Assembly: GCF_002086635.1 (NCBI RefSeq)
Contig: NZ_MVHD01000013.1
Span: 1 to 64,000 of the forward strand
Length of the DNA: 64,000 bases
Origin: Mycobacterium alsense
GTDB taxonomy: Bacteria > Actinomycetota > Actinomycetes > Mycobacteriales > Mycobacteriaceae
Direction of reading: 5' to 3'
A program made the position numbers and the translations under genes. Below the pieces are notes generated by a model, which was not told the DNA's origin, did not search any database, and saw only the letters and a list, made by a program, of their open reading frames with translations. Positions 1 through 15,044 of this stretch are shown piece after piece (position 1 is the stretch's first letter; every line of letters starts with the position of its first letter).

Positions 1-1137
1 GGCGCCGCCGGTTCCGCCGGCTCCGCCGGTGCCGTACAGCAGGCCGCCGACGCCGCCCGCCCCGCCGGCGAAGACGCCCGAGCCGTTGCCCGCGGCGCCG
101 CCGTTGCCGATCAGCTGGGCGTTGCCGCCGCCCCCACCGACGTTGCCGGCACCGATGCCGGCACCGGCGTCGCCGCCGGCGCCGCCGTCGCCGATCAGCC
201 CGGCGGTGCCGCCGTGACCGCCGTACCCGTTGACGACCGGGCCGGCACCGCCGTGACCGCCGGTGCCGCCGGAACCGAACAGCCGGCCCCCCGCGCCACC
301 GGATCCGCCCGGGCCGCCCAGCAAGCCGGCGCCGCCGTTGCCGCCGGCCCCGCCGTTGCCGACGAACCCGCCGTGGCCGCCGTTGCCACCACCGCCACCG
401 ACCGAGTTCGGGACGGCGTTGTCGGAACTCCCGCCGTCACCGCCGGCGCCGCCGCTTCCGATCAGGCCCGCGTTGCCACCGGCGCCGCCATTGCCGCCGT
501 TGATGGCGCCCATGCCGCCGGCGCCGCCGCCGCCGGCGGCGCCATAGAGCCATCCGCCGTTGCCGCCGTTGCCACCGTTGCCGCCGCTGGCGACCGCGGA
601 GACAAGGCCGCCCCCGCCCCTGCCGCCGTTGCCGATCAGCCCGGCGTTGCCGCCGTTGCCGCCGTTGGGGTGGGCGGCGCCACCGGACCCACCGTTGCCG
701 CCGTTGCCGTACAGCAGTCCGCCGTCCCCGCCGTTCTGACCGGTCCCGGGCGCCCCGTCGGCGCCGTTGCCGACGAGCGGGCGGCCCAGCAACGCCTGGG
801 TGGGCCCGTTGACCAGGTCGAGCAGCTCTTGCTGCACGGCCTGCAGGGGCGCGGCGTTGGCCGCCTCGGCGGCCGCGTAGGAGCTCGCAGCGGCGGTGAC
901 GGCCCGCACAAACTGGTCATGGAAGCCGGCCACCCGAGCGCTCAGCGCCTGATAGGCCTGGGCGTAGTCGCCGAACAGCCCGGTGATGGCTCCCGACACC
1001 TCGTCCGCGGCCAGCGGCAACACGTCGGTGGTCAGGCCCGCGGCCGCGGAGTTGGCCGTCCTGATCGCCGAACCGATCGCGGTCAAATCGCCGGCCGCCG
1101 CCGCCAGCGCTTCGGGTGACGCGACGACAAACGACAT
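1..1137 (-). CDS. PE_PGRS family protein, 3' end beyond window
   Basis: The reverse strand reads open from an ATG at 1137 to the window edge (379 codons, no stop), so the C-terminus is missing. Residues 1-95 form a PE domain beginning [10 protein letters not shown], with a YAAAE motif at residues 87-91 that fits the YxxxD/E signal of ESX (type VII) substrates. After a linker containing [11 protein letters not shown] the protein becomes Gly-Asn/Gly-Ala repeats (GGNGG, GGAGG) typical of the PGRS region. It should be exported to the cell surface; the function of individual PE_PGRS proteins is mostly unknown. It diverges from cysQ. The repeats give long open frames on the other strand, which I read as artefacts of the periodic GC-rich sequence. 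Confidence 0.93.
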   Translation of the reverse strand, partial: MSFVVASPEALAAAAGDLTAIGSAIRTANSAAAGLTTDVLPLAADEVSGAITGLFGDYAQAYQALSARVAGFHDQFVRAVTAAASSYAAAEAANAAPLQAVQQELLDLVNGPTQALLGRPLVGNGADGAPGTGQNGGDGGLLYGNGGNGGSGGAAHPNGGNGGNAGLIGNGGRGGGGLVSAVASGGNGGNGGNGGWLYGAAGGGGAGGMGAINGGNGGAGGNAGLIGSGGAGGDGGSSDNAVPNSVGGGGGNGGHGGFVGNGGAGGNGGAGLLGGPGGSGGAGGRLFGSGGTGGHGGAGPVVNGYGGHGGTAGLIGDGGAGGDAGAGIGAGNVGGGGGNAQLIGNGGAAGNGSGVFAGGAGGVGGLLYGTGGAGGTGGA

Positions 1138-1251
1138 GAAGCTGGCCCCGTCCGATCGAGACTCCTTGAGCTCGAAGCATAAATCGCAACCGGCGGGCAC
1201 ACGCCGGAGTTCGAAAGTTCGGGATTGTCTCGGGTCGGTGATACTGATGCG

Positions 1252-2064
1252 GTGAGCCCGGCCGCCGAGGATGCGACGAATGACCTGACCGACGCGGCGC
1301 TGGCCGCCGATCTCGCCGCGGACGCGGGGGAGCTGCTGCTGAAGGTGCGCGACGAGATGGGCTTCGGCCATCCCTGGGCGCTGGGCGACGCCGGCGACGC
1401 CCTGGCAAACCAGTTGATCCTGCGGCGGCTGCGCGCGGAACGCCCGGGCGACGCGGTGCTCAGCGAGGAGGCCTACGACGACCTCTCGCGGGTGAATCAC
1501 GACCGGGTGTGGATCATCGACCCGCTGGACGGCACCCGCGAGTTCTCCACGCCGGGCCGCGACGACTGGGCCGTCCACATCGCGCTGTGGCGGCGTCCCA
1601 CCGGCGAGCCCGGCGACGGCCGGCGCGAGATCACCGACGCGGCCGTGTCCCTGCCCGCCCGTGGAAACACGGTGTACCGCAGCGACACCGTCACCGCCGG
1701 CGCCGCGCGCGTCGGCATCCCCGGCACGATCCGCATCGCCGTCAGCGCCACCCGGCCACCCGCGGTCCTGTACCGCATGAGCCAGACGCTGCACATCCAG
1801 CCGGTGGCGATCGGCTCGGCGGGCGCCAAGGCGATGGCCGTCATCGACGGCGACGTCGACGCCTACGTGCACGCCGGCGGCCAGTGGGAATGGGACTCGG
1901 CGGCGCCGGCCGGGGTGCTGATGGCCGCCGGCATGCACGCCTCGCGGCTGGACGGCTCGCCGCTGCGCTACAACCAGCTCGACCCGTACCTGCCCGACTT
2001 CGTCATGTGCCGCGCCGAGCTGGCGCCGATCCTGCTCGGCGCCATCCGCCAGGAATTTCGCTGA
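1252..2064 (+). CDS. cysQ: 3'-phosphoadenosine 5'-phosphatase CysQ (inositol monophosphatase fold)
   Basis: A 270-residue protein closely resembling Mtb Rv2131c (267 aa), a Mg-dependent phosphatase that removes the 3'-phosphate from PAP/PAPS and so recycles the by-product of sulfation; the Mtb enzyme also has inositol-1-phosphatase activity. Fold signatures are visible: LSEEAYDD, the metal-binding DPLDGTREF and, near the C-terminus, [13 protein letters not shown] chose the GTG at 1252 because the protein then begins VSPAAED like the Mtb form; an in-frame ATG at 1225 would add nine residues. It lies 26 bp upstream of mshC on the same strand, so the two sulfur-metabolism genes are probably co-transcribed. 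Confidence 0.95.
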   Translation: MSPAAEDATNDLTDAALAADLAADAGELLLKVRDEMGFGHPWALGDAGDALANQLILRRLRAERPGDAVLSEEAYDDLSRVNHDRVWIIDPLDGTREFSTPGRDDWAVHIALWRRPTGEPGDGRREITDAAVSLPARGNTVYRSDTVTAGAARVGIPGTIRIAVSATRPPAVLYRMSQTLHIQPVAIGSAGAKAMAVIDGDVDAYVHAGGQWEWDSAAPAGVLMAAGMHASRLDGSPLRYNQLDPYLPDFVMCRAELAPILLGAIRQEFR

Positions 2065-2090
2065 TCGCGCGCGCGTTTAGAGTCGACGAT

Positions 2091-3326
2091 ATGCAGGCGT
2101 GGTCTTCCGCACAGGTTCCGGTGGTGCCGGGGCGCGGACCGGAGCTTCGCCTCTACGACACCTCCGATCGGCAGGTCCGTCCGGTGGCGGCCGGGTCGAA
2201 AGCGACCATGTACGTCTGCGGGATCACCCCCTACGACGCCACCCACCTGGGTCACGCGGCCACCTACCTGGCATTCGACCTCGTGTACCGGCTGTGGCTC
2301 GACCTCGGCCACGACGTGCACTACGTGCAGAACGTCACCGACATCGACGATCCCCTGCTGGAGCGCGCCGCGCGCGACGGCGTCGACTGGCGGGAGCTGG
2401 CCGAGGGCGAAGTCGCCCTGTTCCGCGAGGACATGGCGGCGCTGCGGATACTGCCGCCGCACGAGTACGTCGCGGCGACCGAGGCGATCCCCGAGGTGGT
2501 CGAGCTCGTCGAGAAGATGCTGGCGTCGGGTGCCGCGTACGTCCTCGACGGTGACCACCCGGACGTCTACTACCGCGCCGACGCCACGGCGCAGTTCGGC
2601 TACGAGTCCGGCTTCGACCGCGACACCATGCTGCGGCTGTTCGGCGAGCGCGGCGGCGACCCGCACCGCGCCGGCAAGACCGACGAGCTCGACGCCCTGC
2701 TGTGGCGGGCCGCGCGGCCCGGCGAGCCCAGTTGGCCGTCGCCGTTCGGCGCCGGGCGGCCCGGCTGGCACGTCGAGTGCGCCGCGATCGCGCTCAGCCG
2801 CATCGGCAGCGGCCTGGACATCCAGGGCGGGGGCAGCGACCTGATCTTCCCGCACCACGAGTTCACCGCCGCCCACGCCGAGTGCGTGCGCGGCGAGCGG
2901 AGATTCGCCCGGCACTACGTACACGCCGGCATGATCGGCTGGGACGGGCACAAGATGTCCAAGAGCCGCGGCAACCTGGTGCTGGTGTCGGCGCTGCGCG
3001 CGCAGGGGGTGGAACCGGCGGCCATCCGGCTGGGCCTGCTGGCCGGGCACTACCGCGCCGACCGGTTCTGGAGCCCGCAGGTGCTCGACGAGGCGAACGC
3101 CCGGCTGCGGCGCTGGCGCGCGGCCACCTCGCTGGCCGCCGCCCCGGACGCCACCGACGCCGTCGCCCGGGTACGCCGCTATCTGGCCGACGACCTTGAC
3201 ACCACGAAAGCCCTTGCCGCCCTTGACGGTTGGGCCACCGACGCGCTGGAGTACGGCGGCCACGACGCCGCGGCGCCGGCGCTGGTGGCGGCCGCGGTCG
3301 ACGCGCTGCTGGGGGTGGAGCTGTGA
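2091..3326 (+). CDS. mshC: Cysteine:GlcN-Ins ligase MshC (mycothiol synthesis)
   Basis: A 411-residue cysteinyl-tRNA-synthetase paralogue that joins cysteine to glucosaminyl-inositol in ATP-dependent mycothiol synthesis (Mtb Rv2130c, about 414 aa). Class I signatures are present: [16 protein letters not shown] around residues 41-56, with Cys43 as likely zinc ligand and THLGHA as the HIGH-type motif, WHVECAA and [12 protein letters not shown] as further zinc-site segments, and HKMSKSRGN as the KMSKS loop. The ATG at 2091 matches the family N-terminus. The gene converges with the PAC2 gene across a 28-bp gap that holds a GC hairpin. Confidence 0.97.
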   Translation: MQAWSSAQVPVVPGRGPELRLYDTSDRQVRPVAAGSKATMYVCGITPYDATHLGHAATYLAFDLVYRLWLDLGHDVHYVQNVTDIDDPLLERAARDGVDWRELAEGEVALFREDMAALRILPPHEYVAATEAIPEVVELVEKMLASGAAYVLDGDHPDVYYRADATAQFGYESGFDRDTMLRLFGERGGDPHRAGKTDELDALLWRAARPGEPSWPSPFGAGRPGWHVECAAIALSRIGSGLDIQGGGSDLIFPHHEFTAAHAECVRGERRFARHYVHAGMIGWDGHKMSKSRGNLVLVSALRAQGVEPAAIRLGLLAGHYRADRFWSPQVLDEANARLRRWRAATSLAAAPDATDAVARVRRYLADDLDTTKALAALDGWATDALEYGGHDAAAPALVAAAVDALLGVEL

Positions 3327-3332
3327 CGGCGT

Positions 3333-3349
3333 CGCGGGAATAGCCCGCG
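3333..3349. terminator. Possible bidirectional terminator hairpin
   Basis: A perfect 6-bp stem (CGCGGG/CCCGCG) with a 5-nt loop (AATAG) sits in the 28-bp gap between the convergent ends of mshC and the PAC2 gene. There is no T-tract, which is common for mycobacterial hairpins, so termination is inferred from position only. Confidence 0.35.
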
Positions 3350-3354
3350 GCGGC

Positions 3355-4230
3355 CTACTTGCGCCGTCGCCGCAGATACCGCTCGAACTCCGCGGCCAGC
3401 GCGTCGCCGTCGATCTTGCCCAGGGCTTCGTTCAAGTCGACCTCGGCGTCGCCCCGCTGCTCCAGCGACGCAACGTATTCGGCGAGGTCCTCGTCCTCGG
3501 CGGCCATCTCGGTGACGGCCTGCTCCCATTCCTCGGCCTGCGCGGGCAGGTCACCGAGCGGGACCTCGATGTCGAGCACGTCTTCGACGCGCCGCAGCAG
3601 CGCCACCGTGGCTTTCGGGTTGGGCGGGCTCGACACGTAGTGGGGCACCGCGGCCCAGAACGTCACCGCCGGGATGCCGGCGGCCACGCAGGCGTCCTGG
3701 AACACCCCCGCGATCCCGGTCGGGCCCTCGTAGCGGGTCTCCTCGAGGCCGAAGCGTTTGGCCGACTCGGGGGAGTAGGCCGCGCCCGACACCGGAACCG
3801 GGCGGGTGTGCGGGGTGTCGGCCAGCAGGGCCCCGAGGATGACGACGGTGTCGACGTTCAGCTTGTCGGCGATGGCCAGCAACTCGGCGCAGAAGGTGCG
3901 CCAGCGCATGTTCGGCTCCACGCCGTGCATCAGCACGACGTCGCGATCGCTGCCGGGCGGGCGGCAGTGGGTGATCCGCATCGCCGGCCACACCAGCTCC
4001 CGGGTGACCCCGTCGATTTGCCGGATGACGGGGCGGTTCACCTGGTAGTCGTAGTACGCCTCGTCGTCGATCTCGACGATCGGGTCGGCCTCCCAGATGG
4101 CGTCGAGGTACTGGAGCGCGTCGCTGGCGGCGTCGCCGGCGTCGTTCCAGCCCTCGAACGCGGCCACGACGATGGTGTTGTGCAGCTCGGGCAGCGCGCC
4201 GCCGGTCGGGCCACCATCAGGCGAAGTCAC
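3355..4230 (-). CDS. PAC2 family protein (Rv2125 homologue)
   Basis: A 291-residue protein nearly identical in length and in segments such as IVVAAFEGWNDAGDAASDAL to Mtb Rv2125, a PAC2-superfamily protein. The family is named for an archaeal-to-eukaryotic proteasome assembly chaperone, but the actinobacterial members have no established function; a proteasome link is tempting because the Pup-proteasome genes lie 11 kb away, yet it is not demonstrated. The C-terminal 60 residues are acidic and helical and end in a basic RRRRK tail. It converges with mshC and diverges from the metH region. Confidence 0.9.
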   Translation of the reverse strand: MTSPDGGPTGGALPELHNTIVVAAFEGWNDAGDAASDALQYLDAIWEADPIVEIDDEAYYDYQVNRPVIRQIDGVTRELVWPAMRITHCRPPGSDRDVVLMHGVEPNMRWRTFCAELLAIADKLNVDTVVILGALLADTPHTRPVPVSGAAYSPESAKRFGLEETRYEGPTGIAGVFQDACVAAGIPAVTFWAAVPHYVSSPPNPKATVALLRRVEDVLDIEVPLGDLPAQAEEWEQAVTEMAAEDEDLAEYVASLEQRGDAEVDLNEALGKIDGDALAAEFERYLRRRRK

Positions 4231-4353
4231 AGAATCAGCGTACGGCCTTTCGCGGGCCGCCCGGCCATTTGCATAGCCCGACTATCCTTGTGGGGTGACT
4301 CGGAACCGCCACGACGCCGGCATCCCGGGACGCCCTGGACGGCTTCGGCGACC

Positions 4354-4488
4354 GGCGGCGACGCGGTCACGACGAAATACGTTCGCCTGCAAACTGGTTA
4401 ACCTTGGTAATTGCGACATTGCCGACAAGATCCGCGAGCTGGCGCTCGAGCGCACCGCGATCGCCGAGCGGATCGGGTCGAGCTGGGC
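4354..4488 (+). pseudogene. Frameshifted fragment of mycobacterial-type metH
   Basis: Translation gives GGDAVTT, then after a one-base shift NTFACKLVNLG followed by NCDIADKIRELALERTAIAERIG. This lines up by eye with the N-terminal homocysteine-methyltransferase region of the usual mycobacterial MetH (Mtb Rv2124c: GADAVETNTFGCNLSNLGDYDIADRIREL, then TAIARRVADELG; quoted from memory). A second shift near 4478 is needed to read the expected ELG end. Nothing convincing remains outside about 4354-4488. It is therefore a roughly 45-codon scrap of the ancestral metH, lying 125 bp upstream of an intact but different metH on the same strand. The rest of the 383-bp gap (4231-4613) holds no other gene that I can support. 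Confidence 0.8.
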
Positions 4489-4582
4489 GTCCAGACGTCG
4501 GGTGACGACGTAGACTTTCATGGTCGAGAGGCGTTGCAACGGTTCCGGGTCGCTGCCCGTTACCGCCACGCTCGGCAGAATT

Positions 4583-4607
4583 AAGGACGCCTTCCGCTAC
4601 GGAAGGA
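4583..4607 (+). promoter_or_regulatory. Hairpin pair covering the metH ribosome binding site
   Basis: The metH Shine-Dalgarno GGAAGGA (4601-4607) lies 6 nt before the GTG start. It can pair in a 7-bp stem, CCTTCCG (4590-4596) with CGGAAGG (4600-4606), around a CTA loop. The left arm can instead pair with AAGG at 4583-4586 (loop ACG), which would free the Shine-Dalgarno. The two pairings exclude each other, as in small translational switches. Only complementarity is visible; regulation and any ligand are inferred. Confidence 0.45.
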
Positions 4608-4613
4608 ACGTAC

Positions 4614-8363
<3,750 letters not shown>

Positions 8364-8395
8364 GCCCGGTAATAACGCGGCGGAAACCCAGATGA

Positions 8396-9553
<1,158 letters not shown>

Positions 9554-9631
9554 TCGGACGCGCGCCGCGATCACGGCTGTGTTAGCGTCCGCCTTACCGT
9601 CGCCGCGCTGTTCGTCCCCAGGAGGGTCTTC

Positions 9632-10147
9632 GTGACACACGCGCTCATTCTGCTGCTGGCCTTGCTGATCGGCGTCGTCGCCGGGTTGCGTTCGCTGACG
9701 GCGCCCGCCGTGGTCGCCTGGGCCGCGTCCGGGGCGCTCGCATGGATCAACCTGCACGGCACCTGGGCGGCCTGGATGGGTTCCCTCATCGCGGCGATCG
9801 TGTTCAGCGTCCTCGCGGTCGGTGAACTGGTCAACGACAAGCTGCCCAAGACCCCGGCCCGCACGGCGCCACCGATCTTCGCCGCCCGGCTCGTCACCGG
9901 CGGGTTCGCGGGCGCGGTGCTGGGCGCGTGGCCGCACTGGACCTTTTCCGCCCTCGGCGCGGGCGTCATCGGGGCGGTGCTCGGCACGCTCGGCGGCTAT
10001 CAGGCCCGCAAACGTCTGGCCGCCGCGGTTGGAAGGGACTTGCCGATCGCGCTACTCGAGGACGCGGTCGCAATCCTTGGCGGGTTCGCCATCCTCGCAA
10101 TCACGGGCCACGTGCTGACGGAATACCTGCTGACGGCCGTTAAGTGA
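9632..10147 (+). CDS. DUF4126 membrane protein (Rv2120c homologue)
   Basis: A 171-residue protein with about four hydrophobic segments (residues 4-35, 48-66, 90-125 and 140-165) and the family feature GVVAGLRSLTAPAVVAWA near the N-terminus. It resembles Mtb Rv2120c, an integral membrane protein of unknown function. The GTG start at 9632 has a strong AGGAGG site at 9620-9625. Its last four bases overlap the start of the next gene (GTGA at 10144-10147), so the two are probably co-translated. Confidence 0.88.
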   Translation: MTHALILLLALLIGVVAGLRSLTAPAVVAWAASGALAWINLHGTWAAWMGSLIAAIVFSVLAVGELVNDKLPKTPARTAPPIFAARLVTGGFAGAVLGAWPHWTFSALGAGVIGAVLGTLGGYQARKRLAAAVGRDLPIALLEDAVAILGGFAILAITGHVLTEYLLTAVK

Positions 10148-11523
10148 CCCAGCGTTTCGACGCCATCATCGTCGGCGCCGGGCAGGCCGGGCCCCCGCTG
10201 GCCGGGCGGCTGACCGCGGCCGGGCAGCGCGTCGCGGTCATCGAGCGCAAACTGATCGGCGGCACCTGCGTCAACACCGGATGCATCCCGACCAAGACGC
10301 TGGTGGCCAGCGCGCACGCCGCCCACTTGGCCCGGCGCGGAGCGGATTACGGCGTCGCGACCGGACCGGTCGGCGTGGACATGGCGAAGGTCAAGGCGCG
10401 CAAGGACGACATCATGCTCGCCGACCGCCACGGGGTCGAAAGCTGGCTGGAGGGCATGGACGGGTGCACGGTGTTTCGTGGCCACGCTCGTTTCACCGAC
10501 CCACACACGCTGCGGGTCGGCGGCCCCGGTGGCGACGTGCTGCGCGCCGACCGGATCTTCCTCAACGTCGGCGGCCGCGCGGTGGTGCCCGACGTTCCGG
10601 GACTGTCCGACGTCGAATTCCTCACCAACGTGTCGATCCTCGAACTCGACACGTTGCCAAGCCATCTCGTCATCCTCGGCGGTGGTTACATCGCGCTGGA
10701 GTTCGCCCAGATGTACCGCCGGTTCGGCGCACGGGTGACCGTGGTCGAACGCGGCCCGCGGCCGGCGTCGCGCGAAGACGAGGACGTCTCCGCCGCCGTG
10801 CGGGACATCCTGGAGGCCGAAGGCGTCGACGTCGTCGTCGACGCCGACGACGTGCGAATCAGCAAACGGGGCAACGGGTTTGACCTCACGCCCCGTGCCG
10901 GCGCCGTCCCCATCGCGGGCAGCCACCTGCTGGTGGCCGTGGGGCGCCGGCCCAACACCGACGACCTGGGCCTGGACGCGGCCGGCGTCCGCACCGACGC
11001 CAACGGCTGCATCGAGGTCGACGACCAGCTGAGGACCAACGTCGAGCACATCTGGGCGATGGGCGACTGCAACGGAAAAGGCGCCTTCACCCACACCTCC
11101 TACAACGACTTCGAGATCGTGGCGGCCAACCTGCTCGACGGCGACCCCCGCCGGGTGAGCGACCGCATCACCACCTACGCGCTCTACATCGACCCCCCGC
11201 TGGGGCGTGCGGGCATGACCGTCGAGCAGGTCCGCGCGTCCGGGCGCAGGGCGCTGGTCGGCAAGCGGCCGATGACCCGCGTCGGCAGGGCCGTGGAAAA
11301 GGGTGAGACGCAAGGCTTTATGAAGATCGTGGTGGACGCCGACACCGACGAGATCCTGGGGGCGGCCATCCTCGGCGTCGGCGGCGACGAGGCGATCCAC
11401 GCCATCCTGGACGTCATGTCCGCCAAGGCGCCGTACACCACGCTGTCGCGCACCATGCACATCCACCCGACCGTCAGCGAGCTCATTCCCACGATGCTGC
11501 AGGAGATGTCGCCGCTGAGCTAG
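10144..11523 (+). CDS. Class I pyridine nucleotide-disulfide oxidoreductase, mercuric-reductase-like
   Basis: A 459-residue FAD enzyme. It has an N-terminal dinucleotide fold (AIIVGAGQAG), a redox-active disulfide GGTCVNTGCIPTK (Cys42, Cys47), an NAD(P) fold (VILGGGYIALEFAQ), a second FAD motif (TNVEHIWAMGDCNG) and the C-terminal dimerisation domain with the catalytic HPTVSE of the glutathione/lipoamide/mercuric reductase family. It lacks the N-terminal heavy-metal domain and the C-terminal Cys pair of true mercuric reductases, and no merR or merT lies nearby, so the substrate is unknown. It overlaps the DUF4126 gene by 4 bp and converges with the thioesterase gene, the stop codons overlapping. 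Confidence 0.9.
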   Translation: MTQRFDAIIVGAGQAGPPLAGRLTAAGQRVAVIERKLIGGTCVNTGCIPTKTLVASAHAAHLARRGADYGVATGPVGVDMAKVKARKDDIMLADRHGVESWLEGMDGCTVFRGHARFTDPHTLRVGGPGGDVLRADRIFLNVGGRAVVPDVPGLSDVEFLTNVSILELDTLPSHLVILGGGYIALEFAQMYRRFGARVTVVERGPRPASREDEDVSAAVRDILEAEGVDVVVDADDVRISKRGNGFDLTPRAGAVPIAGSHLLVAVGRRPNTDDLGLDAAGVRTDANGCIEVDDQLRTNVEHIWAMGDCNGKGAFTHTSYNDFEIVAANLLDGDPRRVSDRITTYALYIDPPLGRAGMTVEQVRASGRRALVGKRPMTRVGRAVEKGETQGFMKIVVDADTDEILGAAILGVGGDEAIHAILDVMSAKAPYTTLSRTMHIHPTVSELIPTMLQEMSPLS

Positions 11524-12317
11524 GGCCTGCGCTGGAGCAGCAGCGTCTGCGCCGACGTCCCGATGAAGCCGTCGCGGTCGAAGACCTCGGCCGTGGTGAC
11601 CCCGATGCCGTCCGGGCCGATCGACGCGCGCGCCCGCAGCGCGAAGTCGTTGCCGAGGGGAAGACGGTGCAGGTGCACGACGGTGTCGGTGTTCATGAAC
11701 ACAAACCGCTCCGGATCGAGCACCCGGCCGACGCCGTTCGCGCAGTCGACGACGGCGGCGAGGCGCTGCAGCGCCGACGTGGGTTCGGCGTCGACGACGT
11801 GCGCCAGTGGGCTGAACCAGGACACCGCGGCCGGTTGCCGCCCAACGTCCTGCGGGCGCCAGCGGATCGCGTCGAAATAGCCGCCGGCGTCGGCGAACGG
11901 CGCGGGAAGCGGTTGGGCGGCCCCCTCCACCAGTGGCGGATAGCGGTCGCACGCGACGTCGGTGGTGTCGGTGGCCGCCAGCAGCCACGCCGTCACCCGG
12001 GCCACCGCGCGCGGGGGCGCGCCGTCGCGGTCGGCCGACAGCTCCGCGGCCATCATGCAGACCCGCGAGCCCGGGCGCTGGACCCACGCCCGCGCGCGCA
12101 GCGGCCGCACCGGGATCGCGCCCAGGATGTCCAGGCTGAGCCGGCCGATGCGCAGGCCGGAGCCGGCCGAGCGCTCCTCGATCAGCTTGGTCAGCAACGC
12201 CAACGGCGGCGAGCCGTGCTGGAGCTCGGGGCTCCAGTTGCTGCGCGTGAAGTCGGTCGAGCCGAAGCACTGTAGGTCGCCTTCGGCCGGGAGGCGACGG
12301 TAAAAGCAGCCGGTCAT
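11520..12317 (-). CDS. Thioesterase-like (double hotdog) acyl-CoA hydrolase family protein
   Basis: About 265 residues from the ATG at 12317, which overlaps the stop of the upstream nuclease gene (ATGA), hence this start rather than a longer frame from 12437. The segment GSPPLALLTKLIEERS, the region RIGRLSLDILGAIPVRPL and the C-terminal SIGPDGIGVTTAEVFDRDG are characteristic of the thioesterase-like superfamily with two fused hotdog domains (TesB-like). The predicted activity is hydrolysis of an acyl-CoA; the substrate cannot be read from sequence. It is in an operon with the RecB-like gene. Confidence 0.82.
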   Translation of the reverse strand: MTGCFYRRLPAEGDLQCFGSTDFTRSNWSPELQHGSPPLALLTKLIEERSAGSGLRIGRLSLDILGAIPVRPLRARAWVQRPGSRVCMMAAELSADRDGAPPRAVARVTAWLLAATDTTDVACDRYPPLVEGAAQPLPAPFADAGGYFDAIRWRPQDVGRQPAAVSWFSPLAHVVDAEPTSALQRLAAVVDCANGVGRVLDPERFVFMNTDTVVHLHRLPLGNDFALRARASIGPDGIGVTTAEVFDRDGFIGTSAQTLLLQRRP

Positions 12318-13183
12318 GCCGCCGGTTCGGTCGGACGCGAAATAACTTCCGGCGCAGCGTCTTCCGGCCAGCCGGGGTATGGGGGCGGCGTTCCGCCGAA
12401 GGCGGGGCAGAGCTGCTGGTGCGGGCACCAGTCGCACAGCCGCGACGGGCTGGGGCGGAAATCACCCGTCGGCGCGGCGGCCTGGATCGCGCGCCAGATC
12501 GCCATCAGCGTCTTCTCGAAGCGCAGCAGCTCGTCGTGGTCGGGCGTGTAGTCCAGCACCTGGCCGTCGGCCAGATAGATGATCCGCAGCCGGGTGGCCA
12601 GCACCCCGCGGGAGCGCAGCAGCGCCACCGCGTAGAACTTCATCTGGAACATCGCCTTGAACTCGGCGAGCGCCCGCGCCTCCGGCGGCGCCTTGCCGGT
12701 CTTGTAGTCGACCACGCGCAGCTCGCCGGTGGCGGCGACGTCGATCCGGTCCACGAACCCGCGCAGCAGCGTGCCGTCGGCGAGCTCGACCTCCACCCGC
12801 TCCTCGCAGCACTGCGGGTCGAACCGGGTCGGGTCCTCCAGCCGGTAGTAGCCCGACAGCAGCGCGCGGGCCTCCTCGAGCAGTTGCGTCTTCTGTGCGG
12901 GGTCCAGCCCGGCGGCCAGGTCGGGTTCGGCGGCGATCACCCGCTCCCAGGCGGGCTCCACCAGCGAGTTCGCGGTGTCGGGAACGCGCTGCCCCGCGGG
13001 CAGGCCGTAGAGCTGCTCGAGGGTCGCGTGCACCAGCGATCCCCGCAGCTGCGCCGTCGACGGCGCCTCGGGCAGCCGATCGATCGCCCGGAACCGATAA
13101 AGCAACGGGCACTGCTTGAAGTCCGCCGCCCGCGACGGCGAGAGCGCCGGACGCGGCCTGAGCGATTCCGGCTGGACGTCCAT
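12314..13183 (-). CDS. RecB-family Fe-S PD-(D/E)XK nuclease (Rv2119 homologue)
   Basis: A 289-residue Cas4/AddB-like nuclease related to Mtb Rv2119. Visible elements are LSPSRAADFKQCPLLYRF with one Cys, RGSLVHATLE, the core FVDRIDV followed by LRVVDYKTGKAP (D and K of the PD-(D/E)XK site), and C-terminal CDWCPHQQLC with three further Cys. Together the four cysteines fit a 4Fe-4S cluster. It is expected to be a DNA exonuclease-type protein in repair; no helicase partner is adjacent. It diverges from trmI and shares a 4-bp overlap with the thioesterase gene. Confidence 0.92.
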   Translation of the reverse strand: MDVQPESLRPRPALSPSRAADFKQCPLLYRFRAIDRLPEAPSTAQLRGSLVHATLEQLYGLPAGQRVPDTANSLVEPAWERVIAAEPDLAAGLDPAQKTQLLEEARALLSGYYRLEDPTRFDPQCCEERVEVELADGTLLRGFVDRIDVAATGELRVVDYKTGKAPPEARALAEFKAMFQMKFYAVALLRSRGVLATRLRIIYLADGQVLDYTPDHDELLRFEKTLMAIWRAIQAAAPTGDFRPSPSRLCDWCPHQQLCPAFGGTPPPYPGWPEDAAPEVISRPTEPAA

Positions 13184-13196
13184 GCCCGCAGCCTAG

Positions 13197-14108
<912 letters not shown>

Positions 14109-14138
14109 GCAGGGCTGGGCAGGGCTGGGAAGGGCTGG
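14109..14138. repeat. Three imperfect 10-bp tandem repeats
   Basis: Three adjacent copies of GCAGGGCTGG (the third has GAAGGGCTGG) fill the gap between the convergent trmI and DUF503 genes. They run into a 12-bp palindrome GCTGGGCCCAGC at 14134-14145. They are noncoding and probably variable in copy number. Confidence 0.7.
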
Positions 14139-14144
14139 GCCCAG

Positions 14145-14438
14145 CTAGTCGTCGCTGCGAACCAGCGAGCGCCGCACCGACAGCAGCTCGAACTCGGGGT
14201 GCGCGGCCACCATACGTTCGGCCGCGTCGAGCACGTCGACGGCGTGAGTGCGGTCGCCGGACACCACGGCCACGCCGATGCCCGCGCGCCGGTACAGATC
14301 CTGGGCTCCGATCTCGGCGGCCGACACGCTGAACTTGCGCCGCAGCTCGGCCACGACGGGGCGAATCACCGATCGCTTCTGTTTGAGTGATCGCACGTCG
14401 CCGAGCAACACGTCGAACTCGAGCCAGCCGATCCACAT
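14145..14438 (-). CDS. DUF503 family protein (Rv2117 homologue)
   Basis: A 97-residue protein with the DUF503 hallmark near its start, LEFDVLLGDVRSLKQKRS, followed by a ferredoxin-like alpha-beta pattern (RRKFSVSAAEIG, RAGIGVAVVSGD). Homologues occur widely in Gram-positive bacteria; in several the gene lies beside ribosome-maturation genes, but no function is established. It sits 6 bp downstream of lppK on the same strand and is probably in its operon. Confidence 0.88.
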   Translation of the reverse strand: MWIGWLEFDVLLGDVRSLKQKRSVIRPVVAELRRKFSVSAAEIGAQDLYRRAGIGVAVVSGDRTHAVDVLDAAERMVAAHPEFELLSVRRSLVRSDD

Positions 14439-14444
14439 CGCGAA

Positions 14445-15044
14445 TCAGCCGGGTGGCGGCGGCGCGGGCGGCGAAGCGGGTGGTGGCGGTGGCGCGGGAG
14501 CCGGGCTGGGCGGTGTGCTCGACGTGGCCGAGTTGCCCAGGGCCAGCAGCATTTCCGCCGTCCGCCGGGACAACTGCCAGCCCCCTGGAGAGGAAGCGAA
14601 GGGCGTGAACTCCATCGGGAAGGTGAAGGCGCCGTTGTTCGCCTGGGCGGTGTTGACGGTGACGGTGGCCGTCACGTGGGAGGGATTCTTGTCCGACCAG
14701 GCGACGTCCTTCATCGCGAAGGTCATCGGGAGGTAGCCGTTGTCGCGCAGCGCCTTGGTGAACTTGTCCAGGGTGCCCGCGTTGTCCGGGGTCGCGCCCT
14801 CGACGAGGTTCACCTTGTCGATGCCCGGCACGTTGGGGTCGGCGAGCCGGTTCAGCACGTCGATCAGGGCCTCGGGGGCGGGCAGGGGAGCGGTGGGCGG
14901 AGCCGCGACGACGACCGGGGTCGACGGAACCGGGGCCGCCGACGAGGGGGACGACACGACCTTGGGCCCGGTGTGCGAGCAACCGGCAAGCGCGACCGCC
15001 CCCGCCGTCGCGGCGGCCAGCGCGACGGACGGGGCTAACCGCAT
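14445..15044 (-). CDS. lppK: Lipoprotein LppK
   Basis: About 199 residues from the ATG at 15044. The N-terminal [22 protein letters not shown] contains a signal peptide with lipobox ALAGC, so the Cys at residue 22 should be lipidated and anchored in the membrane. A Pro/Ser/Val-rich linker follows, then a globular part ([19 protein letters not shown] ... [20 protein letters not shown]) and a Pro/Ala tail. It corresponds to Mtb LppK (Rv2116, 189 aa), function unknown. A longer frame from 15203 has no signal-peptide logic and was rejected. It diverges from mpa. Confidence 0.9.
   Translation of the reverse strand: MRLAPSVALAAATAGAVALAGCSHTGPKVVSSPSSAAPVPSTPVVVAAPPTAPLPAPEALIDVLNRLADPNVPGIDKVNLVEGATPDNAGTLDKFTKALRDNGYLPMTFAMKDVAWSDKNPSHVTATVTVNTAQANNGAFTFPMEFTPFASSPGGWQLSRRTAEMLLALGNSATSSTPPSPAPAPPPPPASPPAPPPPG

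Noticed and set aside
1..780. Array-like short repeats resembling a CRISPR locus
   Set aside because: The periodicity is 9-nt GGN-GGC coding repeats of the PGRS domain in one open frame; there are no constant repeats with unique spacers.
10144..11523. True mercuric reductase
   Set aside because: No N-terminal metal-binding domain, no C-terminal vicinal Cys pair and no mer genes nearby; only the general class I disulfide reductase call is supported.
12318..12437. N-terminal extension of the thioesterase gene to 12437
   Set aside because: The extension lies within the end of the upstream nuclease gene and is Arg/Pro-rich; the ATGA overlap at 12314-12317 gives a natural start.
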